Below, in pieces: positions 1 to 7,884 of a stretch of DNA of 39,028 nucleotides. The translations under genes and the position numbers were made by a program. Origin of the DNA: a virus; IMG/VR virus record IMGVR_UViG_3300048930_000172, positions 1-39,028 of that record. One strand, written 5' to 3'. Under the pieces are notes generated by a model. It did no database searches. It had not been told where the DNA came from and saw only the letters and a program-made list of their open reading frames with translations. The stretch's first letter is position 1, and the number at the start of each line of letters is the position of its first letter.

Positions 1-127
1 CTGAGTCTCGGCATCTTCGAGGATCATCACGCCCCGACCTTCGGCGATGTGGACGAGTTCGGGAAAGTCGTCAGCGGCACTTACTTGATCAGCCACGGGT
101 GGCCTCCGTTCCGTCATTTCCTTGTCG
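1..127. repeat. Terminal direct repeat, left copy
   Basis: These 127 bases are identical to the last 127 bases (38902-39028), which shows the contig is circular or terminally redundant. The length equals a k-mer size widely used by assemblers, so it probably marks a circular assembly graph (true circle 38,901 bp) rather than a physical end. The start of the leftward gene listed at 38779-39018 also lies here, with its ATG at 117-115. Confidence 0.97.
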
Positions 128-304
128 ATATCCGTCGCCCAACATCTCGGGTCGATGCACGGCGGGGTCGTAGTCCACGATCATCTCGGGCCGGTAGAGC
201 ATGATGTTGCGCAGCTCGTCCAGGCATCGTTCGTTGGACTGGGCACGAGCAATGTCGTGACGCTCAAGATCCAGTGGGTTGCGTGTTCGTAGTGGGTGTG
301 TCAT
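89..304 (-). CDS. Hypothetical 71-residue protein, first gene of the leftward unit
   Basis: The product begins MTHPLRTRNPLDLERHD and is hydrophilic and charged, with no recognised domain. A longer reading from 400 is open, but its extra N-terminus is only the antisense of the terminase start. The ATG at 304 is preferred because it lies 7 nt downstream of a CAATGT box that itself sits 17 bp from TTGACG, giving a leaderless start. The stop at 89 overlaps the start of the next leftward gene (ATG at 117, equal to 39018 on the right copy). It is the promoter-proximal gene of the leftward block and diverges from the terminase gene. Function unknown. Confidence 0.7.
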   Translation of the reverse strand: MTHPLRTRNPLDLERHDIARAQSNERCLDELRNIMLYRPEMIVDYDPAVHRPEMLGDGYRQGNDGTEATRG

Positions 305-311
305 CACCGAT

Positions 312-340
312 ACATTGACAGATGGCGGGCTCGCCGTCAA
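312..340 (-). promoter_or_regulatory. Leftward promoter, leaderless type
   Basis: On the minus strand TTGACG (340-335), a 17-bp spacer and CAATGT (317-312) are followed 7 nt later by the ATG at 304. The same architecture recurs at 32227-32255 and 33749-33778, which supports it as a real sigma70-type promoter. It lies back to back with the terminase promoter. Confidence 0.65.
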
Positions 341-349
341 GAGGGTCGT

Positions 350-355
350 TACGCT
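350..355 (+). promoter_or_regulatory. Rightward -10 box for the terminase gene
   Basis: TACGCT lies 7 nt before the ATG at 363, so the transcript would start at or next to the start codon. No convincing Shine-Dalgarno sequence precedes this ATG. The same TAnGCT/TAnnnT spacing precedes the starts at 4837, 9753, 11165, 23821, 25595 and 32336. No consensus -35 is visible at the expected distance. Confidence 0.55.
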
Positions 356-362
356 GACGTCG

Positions 363-1943
363 ATGGCCGACGAACTGTTGCAAGCGATTGCCTCGCTCAC
401 GCCCGAACAGGTCGCGTCGATGGCACCGAAGGATCAGGCCATGATCCAAGCCGCGCTCGAACGGCAACTGCTGCTGCGCTCACCGGCCGACTTCGCTGCC
501 GGGCTGTCGCACGGGCAGTGGAAGCCGTACCCGCACGTGGTCCACATCTCCAACGAGATCGTCAACATGATCGAGCACGACTCGTGTGATCTGCTCATCG
601 TCGAGGTGACAGTCAGGCACGGCAAGACCGAACTGTGCTCGCGGTGGACGCCTGCGTGGTACACGGCCAAGTACCGCAAGCCGGTCGGGCTGTCGTCGTA
701 CGAAGCCGACTTCGCTGCGACGCACGGACGCCGGGTGCGCGAGATCATCAAGGACGTCGGGCCACGGTTCGGGTTGGAGATCGACGAGACGTCACGCGCT
801 GCGAACCGCTGGGAAGTGCAAGGCGGCGGCGGGATGTGGACGGCCGGTGCAGGTGGACCCATCACCGGTAAAGGGTTCTTCCTCGGCATCGTCGACGACC
901 CGATCAAGAACGGCGAGGAAGCGAACTCGGCGGTCATGCGCGAACACCTGTGGGACTGGTGGCAGTCGACGTGGATCACCCGTCGCGAACCGGGCGGCAA
1001 GATGCTACTCATCATGTCGCGCTGGCATGTCGACGACATCACCGGGCGACTGTTGAAGCAGGCTGCTGCGCTCGGCATGAGAATCAAGACGATTCGGATG
1101 CCCGCCATCGCCGAAGAAGACGACGTGCTCGGCCGGCGACCGGGTGAGGCGTTGTGCCCCGAACGCTACGACGAAGAAGCGTTGGCAGGTATCCGCAAGG
1201 ACGTCGGCCCCGGTCCGTGGATGTCGCTGTATCAACAGCGACCCGTCGCCCAGGGTGGCGGCATGTTGAAGCCGGAATGGTTGCAGCATTGGACGTCGGA
1301 GACGATGGGCGGCGAGACGTACTACAAGCTCGGCGACCAGTACATCCTCGACTCGGAACTGTGGCGGTTCTCCACGATGGACACCGCCTACACCCGCAAC
1401 CGGACCTCGGACTACACCGTCATCGCAACGTGGGGTGTCGCGCCGACCGACCCGCACTCGCTCGTGCTGCTCAACTTGCAGCGCCGCCGCGTCACTCACG
1501 TCGACCATGCACCGATGATCCTCGACGAGTGGAACACGATGAAGCCTGCCTGGGTCGGCATCGAGAAGCAGATGGCAACACTGTCGGTGTTCGACGACGT
1601 CGCCCGTCAAGGTGTCGTGGTGCGCTGGTTGACGCCGGACAAAAACAAGGTCGCCCGCGCGGAGACTGCTGCTGCGCTCATGGAGCAGGGCCGGGTCTGG
1701 GTGCCGAAGGATGCGCCGTGGATGCCGGACTTCACCGACGAGTTGGCGTCGTTCCCGTTGGGCAAGCATGACGACATGGTCGATGTGCTCACCTACGCCT
1801 GCAACGAGTTGTCGAAGCGGACGGTCAGGCCGCAGAAGGTCCGCAACGAGCCGCAGTCGCGTGAGGAAGAAATCTGGCAGAAGATCCAGAAGCGCAACAA
1901 GGCGGCGAAGCACCGTTTCCACCCAGTAATCGGTCGCATGTGA
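363..1943 (+). CDS. terL: Terminase large subunit
   Basis: This is the ATP-driven DNA-packaging motor and headful/cohesive-end nuclease, acting at the portal of the empty head. The 526-residue product has the usual length. A Walker-A-like loop with the deviant sequence VRHGKTE lies near residues 84-90, Walker B (FFLGIVDD) near 172-179, and a coupling-motif region (SRWH) near 219. The C-terminal RNase-H-like nuclease shows FSTMDTA (Asp340), IEKQ (Glu401) and KHDDMVD (Asp470-471). ATG 363 is chosen over the TTG at 279 because of the -10 box 7 nt upstream and because the earlier codons overlap the divergent promoter. It opens the late block. No small terminase subunit is adjacent, which is unusual; a candidate lies at 32336-32770. 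Confidence 0.95.
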   Translation: MADELLQAIASLTPEQVASMAPKDQAMIQAALERQLLLRSPADFAAGLSHGQWKPYPHVVHISNEIVNMIEHDSCDLLIVEVTVRHGKTELCSRWTPAWYTAKYRKPVGLSSYEADFAATHGRRVREIIKDVGPRFGLEIDETSRAANRWEVQGGGGMWTAGAGGPITGKGFFLGIVDDPIKNGEEANSAVMREHLWDWWQSTWITRREPGGKMLLIMSRWHVDDITGRLLKQAAALGMRIKTIRMPAIAEEDDVLGRRPGEALCPERYDEEALAGIRKDVGPGPWMSLYQQRPVAQGGGMLKPEWLQHWTSETMGGETYYKLGDQYILDSELWRFSTMDTAYTRNRTSDYTVIATWGVAPTDPHSLVLLNLQRRRVTHVDHAPMILDEWNTMKPAWVGIEKQMATLSVFDDVARQGVVVRWLTPDKNKVARAETAAALMEQGRVWVPKDAPWMPDFTDELASFPLGKHDDMVDVLTYACNELSKRTVRPQKVRNEPQSREEEIWQKIQKRNKAAKHRFHPVIGRM

Positions 1944-1956
1944 AAGGATTGTCACC

Positions 1957-2871
1957 ATGCCTGCTTCCGGAGATCCCACCGCCCAGACCTTGCTCGGTCA
2001 CCTGACCGACCGAGCTGGCGCACACGACATCGCCGATCTCAGCGTCGACGAACGCGGCCTCGGCGAAGAAGTCGAAGCGGCACTAAATGCCCAGTATGCG
2101 CCGTCCCCGGCCGTCGATGGCGACGTTGCTGACGTTCTCGCGATCGCTTCGCTCAGCCCACTCGTCACCGAGTGGGTGCCGCAGAGTGGTGGCGGTGGTG
2201 GTGTCACCCTCGAACAGGTCCAGGACGACCTCGGCAACACGTCGCTCGTCGCTGGCACGGGGATCACGAAGACGTACAACGACGGGGCAGGCACCATCAC
2301 GATCGGCGTGACGGCGAGCACGTATCAGCCGCTCGACTCGGACCTTACGACGATCGCCGCTGCCAACAACGGCAGCGTCCTGGCTGCCACCACGGCCAGC
2401 TTCCTGACCGCCGACGAAACGAAGCTCGACGGCATCGAAGCCCTAGCCGACGTGACCGACGCTACGAACGTCGCCGCCGCTGGCGCAGTCATGGAATCGG
2501 CGTTCCCGTCGTCACTGTCGATCGCCTTGTCCGACATGACCACGCAGATCACGACCGGCACGACGAAGGCGTATTGGGTGAACCCGTACGACACGGCGCT
2601 CACCATCACGAAGGTCAAGGCCACGCTCGCGACGGCGGGCAGCGGTTCGACGGTCGTGGACATCAACGAAGGCGCAGGCACCGGGACGTCGATCCTGTCG
2701 ACGAAGATCACGATTGATGCCTCGGACACAGACTCCGACGACGCCACCACCCCGCCCGTCGTGTCCGACGCTTCGATCGCTGCTGACGGCCGGTTGACGT
2801 TCGACATCGACACGGCGGGCACGTCGGCGGCTGGGCTGATGGTTCACATCATGTTCACTCGGGTCGTCTGA
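1957..2871 (+). CDS. Tail fibre / structural protein
   Basis: The 304-residue product has a Gly-rich linker (about residues 77-82). This is followed by fibre-type motifs common in phage tail fibres: GTGITKTYNDGAGTITIGV (about 100-118), a TADETKLDGIE segment (151-161) and ADVTDATNVAAAGAVM (164-179). The C-terminal third is Thr/Ser-rich and predicted beta-sheet, suggesting a trimeric receptor-binding or adaptor tip. An AAAGGA ribosome site precedes the ATG. It sits just after the terminase, starts a three-gene overlapping cluster, and its stop overlaps the next ATG. The family assignment rests on motif resemblance, and the exact place in the virion is inferred. Confidence 0.75.
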   Translation: MPASGDPTAQTLLGHLTDRAGAHDIADLSVDERGLGEEVEAALNAQYAPSPAVDGDVADVLAIASLSPLVTEWVPQSGGGGGVTLEQVQDDLGNTSLVAGTGITKTYNDGAGTITIGVTASTYQPLDSDLTTIAAANNGSVLAATTASFLTADETKLDGIEALADVTDATNVAAAGAVMESAFPSSLSIALSDMTTQITTGTTKAYWVNPYDTALTITKVKATLATAGSGSTVVDINEGAGTGTSILSTKITIDASDTDSDDATTPPVVSDASIAADGRLTFDIDTAGTSAAGLMVHIMFTRVV

Positions 2872-3587
2872 TGACGACGCTCGTTGACTCGTACCGGTTC
2901 GCTGCGGCTGGTGGTGGGTGGACTCCCGCCGACCTCACTGGCCTGCTCGCCTGGTACGACGCATCCGATGCTGGATCATTTACTTATTCGTCGGGCGTAC
3001 TCGTATCTCAATGGGATGACCTGAGCGGCAACGCTCACCATATGACGGGGGCCAGCAGCTCCGAGCCGCAGCGGACTGGCACGCAGAACAGTCTCGGCAT
3101 CGTTGAGTTCACGGCGAGTTCCGGGCAATACCTGACCATGCCAAACGCATTCGCGTCGCTAACTCAGGTCACGGTGTATCTCGTGCTCAAGACACGCAAC
3201 GATCCGCCGAGCGTGGGTGATTACTCGGGACTGATGCACTTCTACACGGCCGCCGAAAACACCCACTATCCGTTTACTGACGGCAACGCATATGTGGGTT
3301 TGGGTAGCACGACTCGCAAGTCGACGGGCAGCCCTTCGGATGCCCTCAACGCCTGGCACACGTTGGCAGTGTCGTCGGCGTCAGCGGACTGGAACATGCG
3401 GGTAAACGGCGCTTCCCATTACTCGACGGGCACCAACACGGTCGGCATCAACACCAACCCGAAGTTCGGCTACCAGAGTGACACAGGGAACGTCTATTAC
3501 GACGGGTGGCTCGCCGAGATGGTGATTACTGAAGACACGTACGACTCGGCGTTCGATACCTACGCAGCAACGAAATGGGGACTCTGA
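2871..3587 (+). CDS. Concanavalin A/LamG-like domain protein, probable tail adhesin
   Basis: The 238-residue product contains the pattern LTGLLAWYDASDAG...VSQWDDLSGNAHHM (about residues 23-59), which marks a common LamG/ConA-like beta-sandwich of phage and surface proteins. Later features are a YLVLKTRND strand and the closing YDGWLAEMVITED strand. Such domains bind carbohydrate, so a role in host recognition is likely. The ATG overlaps the previous stop (ATGA). Codon choice is looser than in neighbours, with more A/T-ending codons such as tca, act and att, suggesting recent acquisition or fast evolution. Binding target unknown. Confidence 0.75.
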   Translation: MTTLVDSYRFAAAGGGWTPADLTGLLAWYDASDAGSFTYSSGVLVSQWDDLSGNAHHMTGASSSEPQRTGTQNSLGIVEFTASSGQYLTMPNAFASLTQVTVYLVLKTRNDPPSVGDYSGLMHFYTAAENTHYPFTDGNAYVGLGSTTRKSTGSPSDALNAWHTLAVSSASADWNMRVNGASHYSTGTNTVGINTNPKFGYQSDTGNVYYDGWLAEMVITEDTYDSAFDTYAATKWGL

Positions 3588-4042
3588 TGTACGCACTCGT
3601 CATCAACAACACCATCGAAGCCGTCCAGAGTCGCCTCCCTCGTGGCGCCGACGCTGACGGCCAATGGATCGAACCCGTCACCGAGGCGAACGCTGCGTCG
3701 TGCGGCTGGTTCCCCGTCGTTGACACGCAACGCCCGGACGACACCGACACGACCACCACCGACCGCACGGTGGCTCTCGTCGGCGGCACCCCGACTGTCG
3801 TGTGGACGCAGCGGCCGTGGACGGCCGACGAGTTGACGGCCCGCGCCGATCAGGCGAACGAGACGGCGATCGACGCCTACCTGAACGACGCGCTCGCACT
3901 GATCGACACGATCACGTCGCGGTCTGCTGTGCCGTTCACGCAGCAAGGCGTACGCGACGTGCAAGGGGACTGCAAGGACCTCGGGCGCATCTTGCGGCGG
4001 ATCATCCGCAAACAGCTCCGCAAGCTCGACGCAGCGACCTGA
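3587..4042 (+). CDS. Putative tail fibre assembly protein
   Basis: The 151-residue product begins MYALVINNTIEAVQ. An N-terminal VINNTIE...-type strand, a linker with WTxxELTARADQ and a C-terminal basic helix (LGRILRRIIRKQLRKL) resemble small fibre-assembly chaperones encoded directly after fibre genes. The ATG at 3587 overlaps the preceding TGA (tgATG); an upstream in-frame ATG at 3575 would lie inside the adhesin gene. The chaperone role is inferred mainly from position and general layout. It could instead be a minor structural protein. Confidence 0.6.
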   Translation: MYALVINNTIEAVQSRLPRGADADGQWIEPVTEANAASCGWFPVVDTQRPDDTDTTTTDRTVALVGGTPTVVWTQRPWTADELTARADQANETAIDAYLNDALALIDTITSRSAVPFTQQGVRDVQGDCKDLGRILRRIIRKQLRKLDAAT

Positions 4043-4132
4043 CACCCGGCGCATAATTCCAAGAATGGCCGTCACCGGCCGACCCGCTGAGTCGAACTAC
4101 ACTGACGCTCACACCTACAATAGGAGGAACCC
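4043..4132 (+). promoter_or_regulatory. Intergenic region with hairpin and possible promoter
   Basis: A short perfect hairpin (GGCCG, loop TCAC, CGGCC, 4067-4080) lies after the fibre cluster but lacks a T-tract. TACACT (4098-4103) is a possible -10, and AGGAGG (4122-4127) is a strong ribosome site for the ATG at 4133. No clear -35 is seen. Confidence 0.35.
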
Positions 4133-4591
4133 ATGAAGGTCATCGACTCGTACCCACCGTTCGCTGTCGGCGGATCGTGCATCGTCACCAAGGACTACGA
4201 CGTGTCCGGTGGCAAGAAGGTCATCAACCTCGACGTGGACGTGTCCACCCTGCCGGCGCGCGGTGTGCTCTGCCTGTCGGAGAAGGCGGTCGAACTCATG
4301 TGTGTCGCGCTCGGCTGGGACACCGACCGTGACGGGTTCGCGAAGCGCAAGGGACTCGCCGATCACGTTGCCGAGTTGGAGGCCGAGAACGCGCAGCTTC
4401 GCGAAGCGATGCAGTCGGTCCTTTCGGTGCAGCGCGTCGTCGCCGAGCCCACCCCGGCCCCCGAGCCCGAGGTGGTGGTGGCTGACGAGCCCGTCGTGGA
4501 GCCCGTCGCCAAGAAGGTTCCGGCGAAGAAGGCGGCAGCCAAGAAGGTTCCGGCGAAGAAGGCGGCAGCCAAGAAGGCTCCGGCGAAGTGA
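4133..4591 (+). CDS. Small protein with coiled coil and histone-H1-like Lys/Ala/Pro tail
   Basis: The 152-residue product has three parts. The N-terminal domain (1-75) is unrecognised. It is followed by a short coiled coil (about 76-100, containing LEAENAQLREAM) and an acidic Pro/Glu/Val linker (about 104-124). The last part is a basic tail built from the repeated unit KKVPAKKAAA (about 125-152). The tail is encoded by near-perfect 30-bp DNA repeats at 4507-4588. Such tails resemble histone H1 and bacterial HU-type extensions that bind DNA without sequence specificity. The gene starts from a strong AGGAGG site, and its stop overlaps the next start (GTGA). It lies just upstream of the portal, so a role in DNA handling or head assembly is possible but unproven. 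Confidence 0.7.
   Translation: MKVIDSYPPFAVGGSCIVTKDYDVSGGKKVINLDVDVSTLPARGVLCLSEKAVELMCVALGWDTDRDGFAKRKGLADHVAELEAENAQLREAMQSVLSVQRVVAEPTPAPEPEVVVADEPVVEPVAKKVPAKKAAAKKVPAKKAAAKKAPAK
4507..4588 (+). repeat. Tandem 30-bp repeat encoding the KKVPAKKAAA tail
   Basis: Two 30-bp copies beginning gccaagaaggttccggcg are followed by a partial third copy with one changed base (gctccg). They encode the Lys/Ala/Pro tail of the 4133-4591 gene. Tandem arrangement makes copy-number variation by slippage likely. Confidence 0.8.
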
Positions 4592-4809
4592 GCATCGAAG
4601 CTCTCGCCATCGCCATCCTCGCTGCGCTGCTCATCGCGCAGCAATACCTGTTCGTGAACGAACGGGCCAAGTGGGCGACCGAACGCAAGGAACTCGTGAA
4701 CCGTGCCATCGCACGTCACGCAGGCGAGATCGTCGCACTGGATCGGGAAGGCAAGCCGAAGCCCGAGCGCGAAGACAAGCCACCGGTCTACGTGGAAGGA
4801 CTCTCTTGA
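4588..4809 (+). CDS. Small single-pass membrane protein
   Basis: The 73-residue product has one N-terminal hydrophobic segment (about residues 4-20, LAIAILAALLIAQQYLF) followed by a highly charged tail with many Arg, Lys and Glu. The GTG start overlaps the previous stop (GTGA), so it is probably translated by coupling. The topology resembles a membrane-anchored cytoplasmic protein. It resembles an inner-membrane spanin in outline, but no outer partner is seen and the lysis genes lie elsewhere. Function unknown. Confidence 0.65.
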   Translation: MSIEALAIAILAALLIAQQYLFVNERAKWATERKELVNRAIARHAGEIVALDREGKPKPEREDKPPVYVEGLS

Positions 4810-4824
4810 CCTGTGCCGTGAGCG

Positions 4825-4830
4825 TAGGCT
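4825..4830 (+). promoter_or_regulatory. -10 box for the portal gene, leaderless type
   Basis: TAGGCT lies exactly 6 nt before the ATG at 4837. A TTGACC is present at 4805-4810, but the 14-bp spacing is short. The intervening GAGG could alternatively act as a weak ribosome site. Confidence 0.45.
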
Positions 4831-4836
4831 GAGGCG

Positions 4837-6831
4837 ATGGCCGACGACGAGAACAAGCGACTGACCCCCGCCAAGGTCCGTGAATGCTGGGACAAGGGCG
4901 TCAAGGCCACGCGTCCAGAGCGCCAGACGGCGTCCGTGAACCACCAATTCATCCGCAACAAGATGTGGGTGTACTTCAACGAAGGGTCGAACCGGCTCGA
5001 GGAAGTCCCCCGCTCCCCCGAGCGTGTCCGTGCCTCCATCGCCCGCATCGGCCCCGACACCCGTGTCATCATGTCGAAGCTCACTCGGCGGGCGTTGCAG
5101 TTCGAGGTGCCACCGACGACACCGGACGACACCGCGATGAAGGGCTCGCGCATCGCCGAGTCGGCGCTGGCCCAGACCGCCCGTGAGCAGAACTGGGAAA
5201 GCCATCGCCGCGACCATGCCTACACGACGTGGGAGGCAGGCGTCGGTGGACTATGTGTCGAGTGGGATGCGAACACCGGCACCGTGCTCGGCCAAGACCC
5301 GCAGTCGGGTCGCATGGTGCGTACCGGCGACGTGAAGCTGTCGGTCGTGTCGCTGCACGAGATGTCGTTCGAGCCCGGCACCCGTGACGGCGAACGTGCC
5401 CGCTACTGGGTGCGAGGCCAGGCGCTCCCCCCCGAGGAAGTACGCGAACTGTACGGGCTCTCCAAGACACCGAAGGCTGACGCCCAGGCGCTCGACGTCA
5501 TCCACCGTCTCGGTGAATCGCGCAGCAACACGCCGCTCACGATGGTGTACACCTACTACTGCCGTCCGTCCGATCGGATGCCCGAAGGCGCTGTCGCCAC
5601 CGTTGTCGGTGACGAGTTCGTCGACATGACGCCGTGGTCGTTCCCGTTCGACGACCGGTTGAACATCTCGCTCGCCGTCGTCGAACCGATCCACGGGCAC
5701 TGGTTCGGCCACACCCCGGTCACGGACGCCGTCCCGATCCAGGCCGCGTACAACGCGTCGTGGTCGTCGATCATCGAACACATGAAGAACGCCGGCAACG
5801 CCCGACTGTGGGTGCCGATGGGATCGGTTGAAGACATCGAAGACCTGTCGGACACGTCCGGTGAAGCAGTCGAGTACACCGCCGTCAACGGGATGCGCCC
5901 CACCTACGAGGCTCCCCCGTCGATGCCGGACTGGTGGATTCGCCAACCGTCCATGTTGGAAGCCGCGATGGACGACGCGCTGTCCATCCATGCGATCTCG
6001 CGCGGCGACGCTCCGGCAGGCGTCGAGTCCGGCATCGCCATGTCGATCCTCGCCGAGAACGATGACACTCCGGTCGGTTCGTTCGCCCGTGCGCTCGGCG
6101 ACTGCTGGGGCCGCGCCGCGACGATGGTGCTCAAGCTGTACGAGGCCAACGTGAAGGAGTCGCGCACGGCGACGATCGCCCACTCCGGCCAAGGGTCGAT
6201 CCCCGAAGTCGTCAAGTGGAACGGCGGCGACCTCGCCGGTCAGACCACAGCTGTCGTCCCGGCCGACGCCGTCATCCCCCGCAACCGCTCGGCGCAGGCC
6301 GCATACGCCTTCCAGTTGTACGACCGGCAGATCATCACGAACCCGGCCGAACTCGCCAAGATCGCCGACCTTCCGGACCAGTCCGATCTCCTCGAAGGGA
6401 TCTCGCCGGACTCGGCACGGGCGCACCGCGAGAACTACTGGATGGCTGCTGCGAAGCCGAGGACCGTCGACAACTTCGACGCCCACGAGAACCACATTGC
6501 CATCCACCGCGACTTCATGCGTTCGGAACGGTTTGAGAACCTGCCGCCCGAAATCCAACAGATCTTCCGCGATCACGTCGTGGCGCACGAGATGTACGCA
6601 GCGGGTCGCGCCGCCGAACAGGTGCAGGCCGCGTCGGTGTCCCCGCTCGCTGCCGTGCTGCCCGCCGAAGCAACCGACGTCATCCCGTTGGAGATGCTGG
6701 GCGGCGCAGGCGTCGGCGCAGGCATGGGACCGGCACCCGTCGACGTCCCCGCCGCTGGCACCGAGATGCCCGCCGAGGAAGACGAAGTCGAAGAAGAAGA
6801 ACCACAACAGGAGGAACCGGAAGATGAGTGA
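4837..6831 (+). CDS. Portal protein
   Basis: The 664-residue product is the dodecameric head vertex channel through which DNA enters and leaves. Its size fits the large portals of podoviruses rather than the roughly 400-500 residue siphovirus type. Portal-like features are the N-terminal helical region, a wing with alternating Pro/Asp loops (about 160-290), and a stem/crown region with NASWSSIIEHMKNAGNARLWVP near 307-328. Further signals are the IAMSILAENDD segment and a C-terminal barrel-like helical region. The last 40 residues are extremely Glu-rich. It overlaps the next gene by 8 bases and precedes scaffold and capsid, the standard head-gene order. Identity is inferred from size, composition and synteny. 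Confidence 0.85.
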   Translation: MADDENKRLTPAKVRECWDKGVKATRPERQTASVNHQFIRNKMWVYFNEGSNRLEEVPRSPERVRASIARIGPDTRVIMSKLTRRALQFEVPPTTPDDTAMKGSRIAESALAQTAREQNWESHRRDHAYTTWEAGVGGLCVEWDANTGTVLGQDPQSGRMVRTGDVKLSVVSLHEMSFEPGTRDGERARYWVRGQALPPEEVRELYGLSKTPKADAQALDVIHRLGESRSNTPLTMVYTYYCRPSDRMPEGAVATVVGDEFVDMTPWSFPFDDRLNISLAVVEPIHGHWFGHTPVTDAVPIQAAYNASWSSIIEHMKNAGNARLWVPMGSVEDIEDLSDTSGEAVEYTAVNGMRPTYEAPPSMPDWWIRQPSMLEAAMDDALSIHAISRGDAPAGVESGIAMSILAENDDTPVGSFARALGDCWGRAATMVLKLYEANVKESRTATIAHSGQGSIPEVVKWNGGDLAGQTTAVVPADAVIPRNRSAQAAYAFQLYDRQIITNPAELAKIADLPDQSDLLEGISPDSARAHRENYWMAAAKPRTVDNFDAHENHIAIHRDFMRSERFENLPPEIQQIFRDHVVAHEMYAAGRAAEQVQAASVSPLAAVLPAEATDVIPLEMLGGAGVGAGMGPAPVDVPAAGTEMPAEEDEVEEEEPQQEEPEDE

Positions 6832-7744
6832 CGAGATCGTACGCGACGGCAACGAGTGGGTATTCCCCGACGGCAAGCGACTGCCTGTCATCTCGGGAGG
6901 CTCCGACGAAGGGCTCGCAGCCGCCCCCGCGGAAACAAGCACTCCCGCAGCCTCGGCACCCGCCGAGTCAAGCGCACCAACGACATCAGCCCCCGCGGAA
7001 ACGAGCGCGCCCGCCGCCGAGGCCGACCCGTTCGACGGCGAACTCGGCGACGACCAGGTGTTCTCGCGCGGCTACGTCGAGAAGCTGCGCAAGCAGGGTC
7101 AGACCTACCGCGAGCAGGCCCAAGCGCACGAGCAGGCGCTCTCTGAGTACGAACAGATCTACGGGCAGTACGAACCAGAGGACCGCCAAGCATGGTTCGC
7201 GATGGCGAACGAATGGGCACGCGACCCCCGTGCCGGCGCAGAGATGATGCAGCGCATCGCCGACGCCGTGCTCAACGAAGGCAAGACGCCCGAAGAAGCG
7301 ACCGAGCAGGTCATCGCCGAAGATCAGGTCGCCGCCGAAGCCGAACAGGCCGGTGCCGCGCTCACGCCTGAGCAGGTCGAACAGATCGTCGCCGAACGTC
7401 TCGCCGCCGAGAAGGCCGAGCGCGAACAGGCCCAGGCCGTCGAGTCCGTGTTCAGCGAACTGCGTGCCGCAGGGTTCGACCCGAACACCCGTGAGGGTCA
7501 CTCGGTGCTGTGGACCGCCAACCACGAAACGGGCGGCGATATCGCCAAGGCCATCGAGATCGTCAAGGCCGACCAGCAGCGTATCATCGACGAATACGTG
7601 TCCGGCAAGGCGTCCACGCCCTCACCGCGCACCGCCCCCGACTCAGGGATGCTTGCGACCCAAGCCCCAGAGGTGCATACTTTGGACGACGCCTTCAAGG
7701 CGAGTCGGAAGTTCCTCGAAGGGATCTCCAACTCGCCGGGCTGA
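6824..7744 (+). CDS. Scaffold protein
   Basis: The 306-residue product starts at the ATG at 6824, with AGGAGG about 10 nt upstream and an 8-base overlap with the portal gene. The N-terminus holds a low-complexity Ala/Pro/Ser/Thr region (about residues 27-62) with repeated APAETS units. It is followed by a long acidic helical region rich in Glu, Ala and Gln (about 75-215). This composition and position, between portal and capsid, is typical of capsid-assembly scaffolds that fill the procapsid and are then lost. No protease motif is seen. A reading frame open upstream to 6497 is only a shadow of the portal gene. Confidence 0.85.
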   Translation: MSDEIVRDGNEWVFPDGKRLPVISGGSDEGLAAAPAETSTPAASAPAESSAPTTSAPAETSAPAAEADPFDGELGDDQVFSRGYVEKLRKQGQTYREQAQAHEQALSEYEQIYGQYEPEDRQAWFAMANEWARDPRAGAEMMQRIADAVLNEGKTPEEATEQVIAEDQVAAEAEQAGAALTPEQVEQIVAERLAAEKAEREQAQAVESVFSELRAAGFDPNTREGHSVLWTANHETGGDIAKAIEIVKADQQRIIDEYVSGKASTPSPRTAPDSGMLATQAPEVHTLDDAFKASRKFLEGISNSPG

Positions 7745-7783
7745 CATAGGGCGCAGGGGCAGATCCCCGGCCGACATGACAGG

Positions 7784-7832
7784 GTGCAGAGTCAGGTGCT
7801 CGACCCGTTGCCAGTGCAGAGCCAGATGCTCG
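7784..7832 (+). repeat. Imperfect 19-bp direct repeat upstream of the capsid gene
   Basis: GTGCAGAGTCAGGTGCTCG (7784-7802) recurs as GTGCAGAGCCAGATGCTCG (7814-7832), a 17/19 match with a 30-bp period. It lies in the 140-bp scaffold-capsid gap. It could be a regulatory or processing site, or remains of coding sequence. No promoter is obvious in the gap. Confidence 0.6.
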
Positions 7833-7884
7833 GCTGGAATCCCAACGATCCACCACCCCACTTCTCTCCGAAGGAGAACCCCTC

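Noticed and set aside
315-320. A perfect TTGACA as -35 of the terminase gene
   Set aside because: It is 29 bp from the only plausible -10 (350-355), too far for a sigma70 promoter.
434-1979. Long antisense frames of 224 and 324 residues opposite the terminase
   Set aside because: They are typical shadow frames of a high-GC gene, with low-complexity Arg-rich sequence and no start signals.
5251-6942. A 563-residue antisense frame opposite the portal gene
   Set aside because: Shadow frame; the sense strand has the portal features and synteny.
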